From Caprella mutica (taxonomy: Eukaryota; Arthropoda; Malacostraca; Amphipoda; Caprellidae): a stretch of 64,000 nt of DNA. Under the pieces are notes generated by a model that saw nothing but the letters and a program-made list of their open reading frames with translations, did no database searches and had not been told where the DNA came from. The translations under genes were made by a program, and so were the position numbers. Positions 1 to 8,842 of this stretch are shown piece after piece; within the stretch, counting starts at the first letter, position 1; every line of letters begins with the position of its first letter. The stretch covers positions 1 through 64,000 of the forward strand of contig CANNZV010001835.1 of assembly GCA_947561585.1 (NCBI GenBank). The letters are read 5' to 3'.

Positions 1-1350
1 CAAACACACTCACCTGATAACTCGTCCCGGGTGCCAAACCTGTCCGAGTCCGACTCGTCGTGGTCCGCGTCACCGTCGACCCACCGATACTCACCCGGTA
101 ATCCACCACACCAACATTGTCCGACGACGCATTCCACGAGACCGACAAACTCGTCTCAGACACCCCCGTCACCACAAGACCCGTCGGAGCCGACGGCGCC
201 TGAGTATCAGAAACAACCACCGTGGTGTTGCCGGACTTGTAGGACTGATTCCCCGCAGCGTCATATGCCATCGCATACACGCTGTGGCTGCCACCAGGCA
301 CCGACTCCTCCTCAAGGCTGTTGATTGCTGAGGTCGCAAACACGCTGTCGTTCCCCAGACCATTGCCTGCCGGGTTGTCCTCGATGAACAACCGGTAAAG
401 GGGTCACTCCAACATTGTCTGTCGACTCGTTCCACGACGCATCAACCGTGCCATCAACATTCACAGTGATCGACGGCATCCCCGGAACCGAAGGCCGCAC
501 GGTGTCAGCCGAGGTCGTGAACGAGGCGGGTAGTGACAGGCGATTCGTTGCCTGCAGCGTCACGGGCAAACACACTCACCTGATAACTCGTCCCGGGTGC
601 CAAACCTGTCCGAGTCCGACTCGTCGTGGTCCGCGTCACCGTCGACCCACCGATACTCACCCGGTAATCCACCACACCAACATTGTCCGACGACGCATTC
701 CACGAGACCGACAAACTCGTCTCAGACACCCCCGTCACCACAAGACCCGTCGGAGCCGACGGCGCCTGAGTATCAGAAACAACCACCGTGGTGTTGCCGG
801 ACTTGTAGGACTGATTCCCCGCAGCGTCATATGCCATCGCATACACGCTGTGGCTGCCACCAGGCACCGACTCCTCCTCAAGGCTGTTGATTGCTGAGGT
901 CGCAAACACGCTGTCGTTCCCCAGACCATTGCCTGCCGGGTTGTCCTCGATGAACAACGGTAAAGGGTCACTCCAACATTGTCTGTCGACTCGTTCCACG
1001 ACGCATCAACCGTGCCATCAACATTCACAGTGATCGACGGCATCCCCGGAACCGAAGGCCGCACGGTGTCAGCCGAGGTCGTGAACGAGGCGGTAGTGAC
1101 AGGCGATTCGTTGCCTGCAGCGTCACGGGCAAACACACTCACCTGATAGCTCGTCCCGGGTGCCAAACCTGTCCGAGTCCGACTCGTCGTGGTCCGCGTC
1201 ACCGTCGACCCACCGATACTCACCCGGTAATCCACCACACCAACATTGTCCGACGACGCATTCCACGAGACCGACAAACTCGTCTCAGACACCCCCGTCA
1301 CCACAAGACCCGTCGGAGCCGACGGCGCCTGAGTATCAGAAACAACCACA
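1..1350. repeat. 0.56-kb tandem direct repeats encoding FnIII domain pairs
   Basis: The sequence starting at 1 recurs at 567 and again at 1130, giving units of 566 and 563 bp. The third unit stays matched to about 1350 and then diverges. Each unit encodes about two FnIII domains of the overlapping gene. Copies are near identical, apart from single-base differences in short homopolymers (for example GGG versus GG near 529/1092, and CC versus C near 395/958). Confidence 0.85.
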
Positions 1351-2050
1351 GTGTTGGAGATGTATGACTCGTTTCCGGCCCCGTCCACGACGGTGACATA
1401 CAGGGGATCGTTTGAGATGTTGGCGCTTGGCACACTCACCGAAGTGCCGTTCACGTTGTCGGCCAAGACCTGATCGGAAGAGTTCTCCCGGTTGCCTGTG
1501 GGATCGGTGTCGGCATACACCCGGTAGAAGGCGAACCCCGACGGATCCAGGGGCGCTGGGGGTGATTTCTCGTTCGGGGCGTTCCATGACAAATCCACAT
1601 CAGAACCGTTGACCAGGTAACTCAACCCGCCCGGGCTACCTGGCAGTCCGTCATCGACGAGGTCACAGATGGTGAAGGAACCAGCGACGACACCGTTGCC
1701 GTCTTTGGTTTGGATCCGGTACGGGGTAAGGGTCGTGCCCGCTCCGCCACCGTTGGTATCGGCCCATGTGGTGGTGCCTGGGTGGATTTGTTCCTCCAGG
1801 ACCATGACCCGTTGAACTGCCGGGAGATGATGTAACCGCCGCTCGCAGGCCCCTGATCCACCCCCGACACAGGCGACCAATCCAGCGTGTAATCAAGCTG
1901 GGTTCCCGCAGCATTCAACTCTGGTTCGTAGGTACACGACGCTGTCGGCGGTGCTGCAGCCACCGGTATCGGCGCGAGCACCATCACCGCCACCGCAGCC
2001 AAAATCGCTGCGCCTCGTCGCCAAATACGCGTCGAACTAGAACCACCCAT
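1..2050 (-). pseudogene. Secreted fibronectin type III repeat protein, frameshifted, runs off the left edge
   Basis: Read on the minus strand. The likely start is the ATG at 2050, because the purine-rich GAGGGGCAGGCGG lies just upstream; the ATG at 2068 is an alternative. The N-terminus is a signal peptide: a basic n-region (RIWRRG), a hydrophobic core, then an Ala-rich cleavage region. Fibronectin-III-like domains follow, with the recurring motifs SAPTGLVVTGVSETSLSVSW, DNVGVVDYRV and GTSYQVSVFARDAAGNES. The protein would be exported and is probably an adhesin or an accessory part of a surface enzyme; no catalytic domain is visible. The frame breaks near 1770-1790, 955, 530 and 395. At 395, 530 and 955 a repeat copy differs from its sister by one base in a homopolymer, so sequencing error is as likely as real decay. 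The 3' end lies outside the window. Confidence 0.72.
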
Positions 2051-2572
2051 AATCCGCCTGCCCCTCATCTTTTCACGACGATGTCGCTCAAAGCCGTGGT
2101 CGGGCCTATCGGCACATCAACGCCAACCTTGAGCAACTAGGGGTAGGGGGTTGAGGAACATCTGCGCGGAAAGTCCCGGTAAGCGTTGGGGTGTTCGGTA
2201 ACGATCGTTTGTGACGCGCTTGAGACGGTCCTAGAGGAGGCGGAACGAGACTGTTCAAAAGCCCACCGTTTTTGGTACATCCGTCGTCGGCTACCTCAAC
2301 GATCATCGGCTCGCCGGCGTCGAAGAACGCCTCGATAGGCGCGACCGAGGCTCATCTCTCTCAGGATCCCGCGCAGATCCTCGTCGTACCCCCACTTCGA
2401 ACCCAACCAACGATTCGTCGAGCCCGTCACATGCTGGCTCGATCTCCAAGACGGACGTCACAGAGCGGCGCGCCTACTCATCGACGTCATCGCCGAGCAG
2501 GTTCGGGATCAGGCGCTGGAGCCGATCGGGCGGATCAGCGACACAGCAGCGGACCGAGCAGTCGCCCGGTCA
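2051..2572. other. Intergenic stretch with a transposon-end repeat and possible coding debris
   Basis: No intact gene is seen. The stretch holds the 74-bp repeat at 2151-2224. On the plus strand from about 2400 to 2583 there is a short GC-biased open frame (including CWLDLQDGRHRAARLLIDVI) that ends at a TAG. It has no start codon and may be the C-terminal scrap of a lost gene. Confidence 0.4.
2151..2224 (+). repeat. Solo Tn3-type terminal inverted repeat plus shared flank
   Basis: These 74 bp match 23661-23734 except for one base (ACGATCG here, ACAATCG there). The last 37 bp start with GGGGTGTTCGG and end in GCTTGAG, like the roughly 38-bp ends of Tn3-family transposons. The two copies diverge right after this segment. 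The preceding 37 bp are also shared. Confidence 0.6.
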
Positions 2573-3637
2573 TCAACCTTGCAGTAGCGATCTCACCCAG
2601 GCGCTCGCTCTCGACCTGCGCAACCTTGCGATGACCTGCCCGAAGCGGGGCGATAGAGCTCCTCCTTCATCGACCGAGATCTCCTGAGTAGCACTCTCAA
2701 CTGATCGGAAATCGACGTCGGGCAGAACGCTCTGACCATCGACGGACGCGTCAGCCGCCAGTCGGCTTAGGTGCTCTGCGGCACAGCGCGCCTCGATCTC
2801 CCTCCGCTTCAAGCCCACAGAGCGCGCCGCAAGCTTCTTTGCGGCACGCAGCGAGACGGGAGAAATCCTGACTCGATCCGTGAGTTCCTCGTCAGGGAGC
2901 ACCTCACTCTCAGAGTCTCGATCGCCCTTCCTGGCTGCACCGACCTCCGCCTCGTCCGGCACCACTTCCGCCTTGTCTGATAGAGGTGCCTGGAGACAAG
3001 GCTTCACTTCGCACCATTCACATGGGACTGCCAGCGGCTTCCAAGCTCCGTTGAGAAGCCGGGCGAAGGCCCCGCACGCGTCTGCCTGCGAAGTCAGCAA
3101 CACTGAATGCTGACGAAGCATGTCGGGATGACCAGAGGCCGTGGCGACGGTCTTGGCGCTGGTCAGCCGACTCATTGTCAGGGAGTTGCATCGACGCGTC
3201 CGCCCGTCGATCGACGACACCAAGAGATCGTCATGGCCCTTGGCTTGGCGACTCCAGTTCATCGCCATGAGCAGCAGTCCGAATTCCAAGACCACTGCGC
3301 TTACGAATAGGGGTGACCACTCGCTCGGCGGCCAGCGGAGCTTCCATTGGAGCCTTCGCCCTTCGATGACGATCAGCACGAACCAGAGAGTTGGCATCAA
3401 CCAAGGCCACCACCGCTCGCGAAGTCCAACACTGGCGCTATCCAATTGTCGATTCACCTCGGCGGCGTCTTCAGGCACGAAGCCTCGCTCAGAGACCCGG
3501 CCCTCGAAGTCATCCAAAACCCGGTCGAATTGGGTGAGCGCTGCCCGAGATCGCTCTGCAAATGCGGCCGCCAGAAACGCCTGGGCAGCGATCAATCCAC
3601 CAGACACAGTCAGAATGTCTGTCGTGTCAGACACCAC
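2573..3637 (-). CDS. Membrane protein, third gene of a LOTUS-domain operon
   Basis: A 354-aa protein of unrecognised family. Hydrophobic segments are visible near residues 8-28, 77-95 and 107-127. They are followed by a long, charged, probably cytosolic C-terminal half with acidic patches (EVVPDEAEV, DSESEVLPDEE) and Arg/Ala-rich helices. The GTG start at 3637 lies one base after the TGA of the preceding gene (TGACGTG), so translation is probably coupled. A membrane-anchored last gene behind an RNA-binding-type first gene resembles the sensor/effector layout of many defence operons, but no effector motif is visible. The function is unknown. Confidence 0.65.
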   Translation of the reverse strand: MVSDTTDILTVSGGLIAAQAFLAAAFAERSRAALTQFDRVLDDFEGRVSERGFVPEDAAEVNRQLDSASVGLRERWWPWLMPTLWFVLIVIEGRRLQWKLRWPPSEWSPLFVSAVVLEFGLLLMAMNWSRQAKGHDDLLVSSIDGRTRRCNSLTMSRLTSAKTVATASGHPDMLRQHSVLLTSQADACGAFARLLNGAWKPLAVPCEWCEVKPCLQAPLSDKAEVVPDEAEVGAARKGDRDSESEVLPDEELTDRVRISPVSLRAAKKLAARSVGLKRREIEARCAAEHLSRLAADASVDGQSVLPDVDFRSVESATQEISVDEGGALSPRFGQVIARLRRSRASAWVRSLLQG

Positions 3638-3638
3638 G

Positions 3639-4430
3639 TCAGGGTGCTTGATTCAGGAGGAGGAGAGCCAGCTGATTTGCCGACTCCATGGCCAAGCTCT
3701 CATGTTCAGGCACTAGGTCCGTGCCAAGAACAGATGAGCCGACTCCAAAGTTCCGTAAATCACTGGCGACTTGCCTCGCCTGGTGGCAGCCCGGTTCTAG
3801 CGCGACGGCAGCAATCACACCGCACTTGGCGATGCGTTGTGAACCCTCGTAGCTCTCGCCCAGGGCGATCGATTCCGGCAAGACCCGGCAACCCAACGCA
3901 GGCTCGTGGGCCTCAAGGAGACTTGCCCAGAGATGAGCGTCGCAAACCCGCCCGTCGGCGGTGGGATCTCCAACTACGACTGCGGAACTCTCCGACACCA
4001 CGCTCTTCTGGAGGACGTGGTCAGGAATCCCCCGAACAAGACTAAGAACCTTGGAAGGGTCGCTAGTAACCGCCCCGGTTATTCGCTCAACTACCAGGTT
4101 CTTCTTGCCTCTCCGCGCCCCCGGCTGCGGCCGATGAGCTTCAACCGCTAAGACCGCATAGAAGTTCTTCCTCGAGAACTCCGTCGATGCAACGACGATC
4201 AGCTTCAGAGTCGGATCAGCAAACTGGTCAACTCTCCAGCGAGCTTTGCTTGCAAACAACGCCCTCAGGACCTCGATGCGGCTCCCTGCCGGGAAAGCGA
4301 GATCGAATTCAACTGCCCCGATGTCTGCTGACTTCCAGTTCTGGAGTTTCACAGGCCGAGAAAGAGACACGTCGCTCGGGATCCGTCGAAGATGGATCGA
4401 GTCTAGGACCGGCAGATTTTTCGCTGGCAT
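3639..4430 (-). CDS. Hypothetical protein, second gene of the LOTUS operon
   Basis: Read from the ATG at 4430 this is about 263 aa. An upstream TTG at 4460 would add 10 residues and overlap the LOTUS gene. No family is recognised. The protein is soluble, with alternating hydrophobic beta-type stretches (GAVEFDLAFPAG, LKLIVVAS, NFYAVLAVEA) and a basic RRGKK segment near the middle. There is no signal peptide or membrane segment. It sits between the LOTUS gene (ends 4447) and the membrane-protein gene (starts 3637), with no room for separate promoters, so the three probably act together. Confidence 0.6.
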   Translation of the reverse strand: MPAKNLPVLDSIHLRRIPSDVSLSRPVKLQNWKSADIGAVEFDLAFPAGSRIEVLRALFASKARWRVDQFADPTLKLIVVASTEFSRKNFYAVLAVEAHRPQPGARRGKKNLVVERITGAVTSDPSKVLSLVRGIPDHVLQKSVVSESSAVVVGDPTADGRVCDAHLWASLLEAHEPALGCRVLPESIALGESYEGSQRIAKCGVIAAVALEPGCHQARQVASDLRNFGVGSSVLGTDLVPEHESLAMESANQLALLLLNQAP

Positions 4431-4446
4431 AGGGGCTGATAGATGC

Positions 4447-5277
4447 CTAATCCCGAGCAACTTCTTGCCCCTGCAATAGCTGCCGGACCGAGAATCGCAT
4501 CTCCAGCAACTCCTCTACGGGCAGCTCATCGATCAAGCCATGAAGGAAGCGGCGCACGCCTGCTTCGTCATCGAAACGGCTGTTCCCCCTTCGCTCCAAG
4601 CCGGAACGAGGGGGCGCCGCCACGCTCAGTCCGGTAAGCCGGTGTTCTGCCTTCCATTCCTCGGCCACTTGCGCCACACAAGTGCCCAGCGTTGCCCTCC
4701 ATAGCGACTGGATCTGAAGATTCGCCGAACAGTACGACGCGAAAGCTCTGGTTGGGTTGGTCGAGTCGAGTGCTTCTTCCAGTGCGGTCTTGTGCGGCTC
4801 TGCCTGCTGGCGGCCGAAGTCGGCCATCCACTTCTGCTGCATCGAGCGATCAACGACCGGGGCGAGCACAAGATCGTCTCGGCGATTGGCGGAGACGGAC
4901 TCTGCGTTCACGAATTCGTCCTTGGACGGGTCGTAGTACTTCGGACCCGAATTCCAGTCCATCAACGCGTCCCAAAGATCGCGTCGGAGATATTTTGCCG
5001 CCGTCGTTGAGCTGTCGTCGGTTCCGCTCGCCTCGGGCAGCGCGTGCACGACTAGGTCGAATTCTCCTTGATCCAGACGCACGTACCCGGCCTGCTCAGC
5101 TGAACGGAGAAACTCTGCGAACTTCGGGAAACCGTATTGCAATTCGTCAAATCCCCCGGGAGCTTGCGTCATCCGTTTCTTCACGAAACTCGCCAACGGG
5201 GTTCTGCCAGAAGCAGCGATGGTCGTCGAGGCATCAACCAACAACCTGTAGGCGGGAGTGGCGTCAAGGTGCGACAT
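4447..5277 (-). CDS. LOTUS/OST-HTH domain protein, first gene of a three-gene operon
   Basis: About 276 aa from the ATG at 5277 (MSHLDATPAY); the frame stays open for 13 more codons upstream. Residues about 5-90 fit the LOTUS (OST-HTH) winged-helix pattern: a small hydrophobic helix, a TPLASFVKKRM segment, then YGFPKFAEFLRSAEQAGYV. LOTUS domains bind RNA (including G-quadruplex RNA), and in bacteria they are often fused to NYN/PIN RNases. No NYN motif is seen here, and the remaining roughly 190 residues are unrecognised. It overlaps or abuts the next gene, which supports one transcription unit down to 2573. No clear Shine-Dalgarno sequence precedes the start. Confidence 0.6.
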   Translation of the reverse strand: MSHLDATPAYRLLVDASTTIAASGRTPLASFVKKRMTQAPGGFDELQYGFPKFAEFLRSAEQAGYVRLDQGEFDLVVHALPEASGTDDSSTTAAKYLRRDLWDALMDWNSGPKYYDPSKDEFVNAESVSANRRDDLVLAPVVDRSMQQKWMADFGRQQAEPHKTALEEALDSTNPTRAFASYCSANLQIQSLWRATLGTCVAQVAEEWKAEHRLTGLSVAAPPRSGLERRGNSRFDDEAGVRRFLHGLIDELPVEELLEMRFSVRQLLQGQEVARD

Positions 5278-5831
5278 GCAAGATCTATAGCAACCCGAGC
5301 GCGCAAAAACCCGCATGAAAGCGGATCTCTAGCGTTCAGGTTTAGATTCAGAAGTGCGTTCTGGCTTTTCTGGCCAGCTGCCAACTCACGGAGGAGGGCT
5401 AGTCATGCCTGGCTACAAATCCTGAACTTGCAGACAGTCTGACAACTTGTTCTGAGGGAGAAGACATCAACTTCCGGCGAATAAGTTTCCGTGAAGACTT
5501 GAAGCTCCTTGAAGCAAGTATGCCGGAGTCTGGCGCTGTGTCAACCTCGCGTGTGGCGATCAGCGTCGCCTACGCGCCCGCGGGACGTAGCGCTCGCAAA
5601 GCGCAGAATGCTCCGTCGTGGGCCGCTGACGTGTTGCCAGCGAACTCATGGACGGTCCGCGAAGCTGTGAGCCAGCGCTTGCGTTAGGGACGGTGAGATG
5701 GGCGCGAAACTGACGAGGACGAGAGTTCAAGCTGGCGACACTGCTCACCGCGTTGGTGGTTTGGCACTTACAGTCTTGGCCTGGATCCACCGTTTGGTGA
5801 TCGGCTAATAGGGGTCGCGTCCACCAAAAAG
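5278..5831. other. Gene-free stretch upstream of the LOTUS operon and IS1380 remnant
   Basis: No credible coding region is seen on either strand: short frames lack coding bias or family resemblance. It presumably holds the promoter of the minus-strand LOTUS operon, but no convincing -35/-10 pair stands out. Confidence 0.4.
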
Positions 5832-5890
5832 GCCTCCTGAGCTGGGAGTCTGTTGATGCTTACGTCAACACGTGCACCAAAACAGGAGGC
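5832..5890 (+). promoter_or_regulatory. Hairpin that can mask the transposase ribosome binding site
   Basis: GCCTCCTG (5832-5839) is perfectly complementary to CAGGAGGC (5883-5890), and the latter contains the AGGAGG ribosome binding site of the IS1380 transposase start at 5898. A second stem, TGTTGA/TCAACA (about 5851-5870), is nested inside. Readthrough mRNA entering from outside would fold and hide the site, a known way for insertion sequences to limit impinging expression. Its action here is inferred. Confidence 0.5.
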
Positions 5891-5897
5891 TCTTTCT

Positions 5898-6535
5898 GTG
5901 AGCACATCATCGCGCAGGATCGACCGGTTGCAAACGACCTTCGACCATGAAGGACTGGTCGCCAATGCCTGGCGCCGGCCGCCCACGCTCGTGTCAAGGT
6001 TCGGCTGGCGACGGCTTCGAGTTGGCGGACATGACCAAAGGTGAACGTGCGCAGGAATGTCCCGACAGTGGATGGTGCCATGACTTTGAATGGCAGCACT
6101 GCCTGGGTCGCGCCAGCCCGCAAAATGTTGAGGTGATCGATGTGGGTTGCGCCGGCGATCATTTGCTGTGACCAGCGTCAAGATCTTGCGTCCAGGACGG
6201 GCCGAACCCGTGCGCACCCACGTGTTGTTCAGGTCTTCGAGACCAAGCCGGACCATCAAAGTCGCCGGCAAGATAAGGCCGGCCCAGCAGATCTGCCGCT
6301 CGTGATCGATCTGGACTCAACGATTTGTGAGGTTCACGGCAGACAGAAAAAAGCCGCGGGCTACGGCTACACCGGCGTTCACCCGCTCATCGCCACGAGG
6401 GCTGGGACCGGTGAAGTGTTGATGGCAAGAATGCGGCGAGGGTCAGCGCACACCGGCCGAGGGATCGTGCGTTTGGTTGATGAACGAGCCGGAGCATCGG
6501 GAGTGTTGACCGTTCGAGCCGATTCAGGGGTAGCC
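5898..6535 (+). pseudogene. IS1380-family transposase, internally inverted and 3'-truncated
   Basis: The gene starts at GTG 5898 with AGGAGG upstream and encodes the usual IS1380 N-terminus (RIDRLQTTFDHEGLVANA) to about 5970. The next part of the protein lies on the opposite strand between about 6283 and 5972: LPATLMVRLGLEDLNNTWV, then, after a frameshift, GATHIDHLNILRAGA and TLTRAWAAGA. The plus strand resumes near 6284 with LPLVIDLDSTICEVHGRQKK and continues to about 6535 (SGVLTVRADSG), where homology stops. Order and orientation show a roughly 310-bp internal inversion between two GCCGGCC motifs. The product cannot be functional. Confidence 0.75.
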
Positions 6536-6779
6536 GTAGCAGATGGACGAAACGCAACGGTTTCAGGCGGGGGACTCCTATGCGTGGGCCTCGAAACGGG
6601 TTGACGTTTGGTTAGGCGCCAGGTTCAGGTTGTCGCCGGTGGCGGCGACCTTGCGCTTGTTCTGCTTCGATGCCTCACTCTTTGCCGTATGGATCGTTGT
6701 CTGAGAGTGAGAGTCGGCTTGGAGCTACGGTCGTTGAACGAGAGATCTTGTCCGCATCTCTCCCGACTGTGGGGAGGCT

Positions 6780-7235
6780 GGAGTGGCTGAACGAGGCGGG
6801 TTGTGGGGGAGCCGGTCCGTGCCGATGGCACATCTGAGTACGTGCAGGCTGGGTCCGAGACCTATACGACGACGGCGATCTATCTGGCCGAGCAGCGTGT
6901 GATCGACGCCGCGAACGAGGGCCGGGATGCTGGTCTGTCCCAGCTCGACACCGACGAGATCGCCGCGGTTATCGACGCCGCCGAGCAGCCACTCTCAACT
7001 GACCAGCGTGCGGCCGTTGAGCAGATCACTACCTCTGGAGCGAGGATCGACCTCATCGTCGGTGCTGCTGGGGCCGGCAAGACCACCACGCTCGACACCG
7101 CCGTCACCGCATGGGAGAACGCCGGCTACTGAGTTCGGGGCCTGGCGGTGAGTGCTGTGGCTGCTGAAGTGCTCGCCGCCGAAGCAGGTATCTCCGCTAG
7201 TTCCACGCTGGCCAAGTTGTTGTTCGAGCACGTTT
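6780..7235 (+). pseudogene. TrwC/TraI relaxase helicase-domain fragment
   Basis: The frame from 6803 encodes the start of the helicase half of a TrwC-type relaxase: LAEQRVIDAANEGRDAG, LSTDQRAAVEQITTSGARID and the Walker A motif VGAAGAGKTTT near 7062-7094. A TGA at 7130-7132 interrupts it in frame (AGY-stop-VRGLAVSAVAAEVLA). Relaxase-like sequence then continues to about 7230 and gives way to unrelated sequence. The nickase domain is absent. It is not closely identical to the intact relaxase at 48301-52359, so it comes from another element. Confidence 0.7.
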
Positions 7236-8212
7236 CTGTCTTCGGCGGCATCGAGTTGGACGGGCCTTCCGCTCTCGACGAGGGGGTTGATGCAGCGAGG
7301 GATTTCCTCGGCAGCTTCAACCCCGAGTTGACGATTGACGTTGATACCGGCGAAGTGGACATCGTGGACACTGTTGCCGACGTCATTGTGAACGGCCGGA
7401 ACATCCAACGTGGAGACAGTCGCTGGACCGACGATTGGCTGCGGGCGGCGAAGCCGATGGCCCGAGCGGCGGTAGTGACCTGCGTGGCCCTGTTTGCCAG
7501 AGAACAGGTCCGCAGTGACGTAGCTTTCCTTGAAGATGTCTGGGGAAGGTTTGCGGATCACGTTGACTTCGACGCTGCGGATACGACGGGCGTGTTCGGT
7601 GTGTTGAAGGCCACCGACGAACTCACTCATCCGTGCAGCTGGGTTCCTATCTACGCCCAGGGCAACGTAACGCGCACCGGAGCGCCGATCGCTGAGCAGG
7701 CCCTGAACGTCATCGAAGCTCTCACCGGAACCGCGTTGACGCCGGTTGTGCAGAACGACGCTGGCGGGCCGTTCAACACCACAGACCTCATCCCCCAGCC
7801 GCAGTGGACTCTGCTGAGAAGACAGAGTCCTTCTGCCGACCGATCCTGGCTGAGGAACGCCGACATTGCTTGTGTCACACCCGACGCCGACCTGTATCAG
7901 TGTGATGAGTTCCCGTGGGCGTCCACGCTTGAAGGCGGCAATCCGGTCGGCAATGAGTTCTCGGCGGTGCAGCCTCGTTTGAAGTTCATCAATAAGGACC
8001 ACAACAGAAACCAGGGCGGTGACCTGGGGAAGTTCTACAGCGAGCCGAACGACCGACCGAATGGCGGGGGATGTGGTGTCGCAGACGGCGAGTACTTCTT
8101 CGTGGCCCCGATCTCTGTGACTTCCTGGATCAACACTGGTTTCCCAGCGGCAACCAGTGTGCCTTCCCTGTTCGTTTGTGACGACGCCTTCCGTTCCCTG
8201 CTGGGCGGCTAG
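7148..8212 (+). CDS. NucA/NucB-type deoxyribonuclease domain protein (probable toxin tip fused to relaxase debris)
   Basis: The open frame is 354 aa from GTG 7148. Its first 25-30 residues are relaxase remnant, so the original start is lost or lies elsewhere. The middle (residues about 30-240) is unrecognised. The C-terminal third matches the NucA/NucB sporulation-type DNase family: a CDEFPWAST-like motif near residue 252, then an NRNQGGDLGKFY-like motif and a GEYFFV strand. Such domains occur as variable C-terminal tips of RHS and other polymorphic toxins. Here the delivery scaffold is missing. The gene is followed 48 bp later by a short ORF in the immunity position. Whether it is expressed is unknown. 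Confidence 0.6.
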   Translation: MSAVAAEVLAAEAGISASSTLAKLLFEHVSVFGGIELDGPSALDEGVDAARDFLGSFNPELTIDVDTGEVDIVDTVADVIVNGRNIQRGDSRWTDDWLRAAKPMARAAVVTCVALFAREQVRSDVAFLEDVWGRFADHVDFDAADTTGVFGVLKATDELTHPCSWVPIYAQGNVTRTGAPIAEQALNVIEALTGTALTPVVQNDAGGPFNTTDLIPQPQWTLLRRQSPSADRSWLRNADIACVTPDADLYQCDEFPWASTLEGGNPVGNEFSAVQPRLKFINKDHNRNQGGDLGKFYSEPNDRPNGGGCGVADGEYFFVAPISVTSWINTGFPAATSVPSLFVCDDAFRSLLGG

Positions 8213-8260
8213 TCCGTCCGGCCTATGGAGCGCCTGTTGATGGCGACCTAGGGTCCAGTT

Positions 8261-8579
8261 GTGCATTTTGAATGGACTCTTCGGACGCTCGCTGATGACA
8301 TCATCGTCAGTCTCGATGCTGACAAGCGTTTCCAACCCCACTTCCGCCGTGTCACTGTCGACAGGGCGGAACTGGGGTTAGCCGAAGAGCAGTACGGCCT
8401 GGAGTTCACGGACGAAATCATCGAGTACTACACGACTGTCGGATGGGGGCAGCTCGCACAACTCCAGGTCACTAGGCCCGCATCGGTTGACTACAACAAC
8501 TCCTCCTGGCGGCACATTTACGAGGCTCTGGAGGAACTCCGAGTCGATCCGGATTTCTGCCCTGTTCTGGACGGAACGT
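8261..8579 (+). pseudogene. Small protein in immunity-gene position, 3' end replaced by a 222-bp element
   Basis: About 106 codons starting GTG CAT TTT at 8261 encode a soluble, acidic, Trp/Tyr-rich protein with no recognised family. Its position directly behind the DNase gene suggests a cognate immunity protein. The frame runs into the inverted-repeat element at 8580, which supplies about 20 foreign codons and the stop at 8642-8644, so the native C-terminus is lost. Confidence 0.45.
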
Positions 8580-8801
8580 CGGGTCCCAGCATTAGCGGAC
8601 TGGAAAACAACGATAGGGATTTGAGAGCAGCTGAGCGATCCTGAATTCCCTGGTCAGCGGCCTGTGCTCTGAGACTCGCAGGGCTGCAGGCAGTGTCGCT
8701 GACGATCTACTTCTATCACGGGCCCGGCTCTCTGAAACCCCTGGATTCGGCCGGTTTGATCTCACTAACGTTGATTCTTGGTCCGCTAATGCTGGGACCC
8801 G
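8580..8801 (-). mobile_element. 222-bp MITE-like element, copy 1 of 3
   Basis: It begins CGGGTCCCAGCATTAGCGGA and ends with the reverse complement; the perfect terminal inverted repeat is 21 bp. This copy is nearly identical to those at 29682-29903 and 36362-36583 but lies in the opposite orientation. It encodes no transposase. No target duplication is obvious. It joins the truncated 8261 gene to the end of the ietS-like gene. Confidence 0.8.
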
Positions 8802-8842
8802 AAGTACTAACTGCACTTCGCCTCAACCGGCCGGATCGCCAG

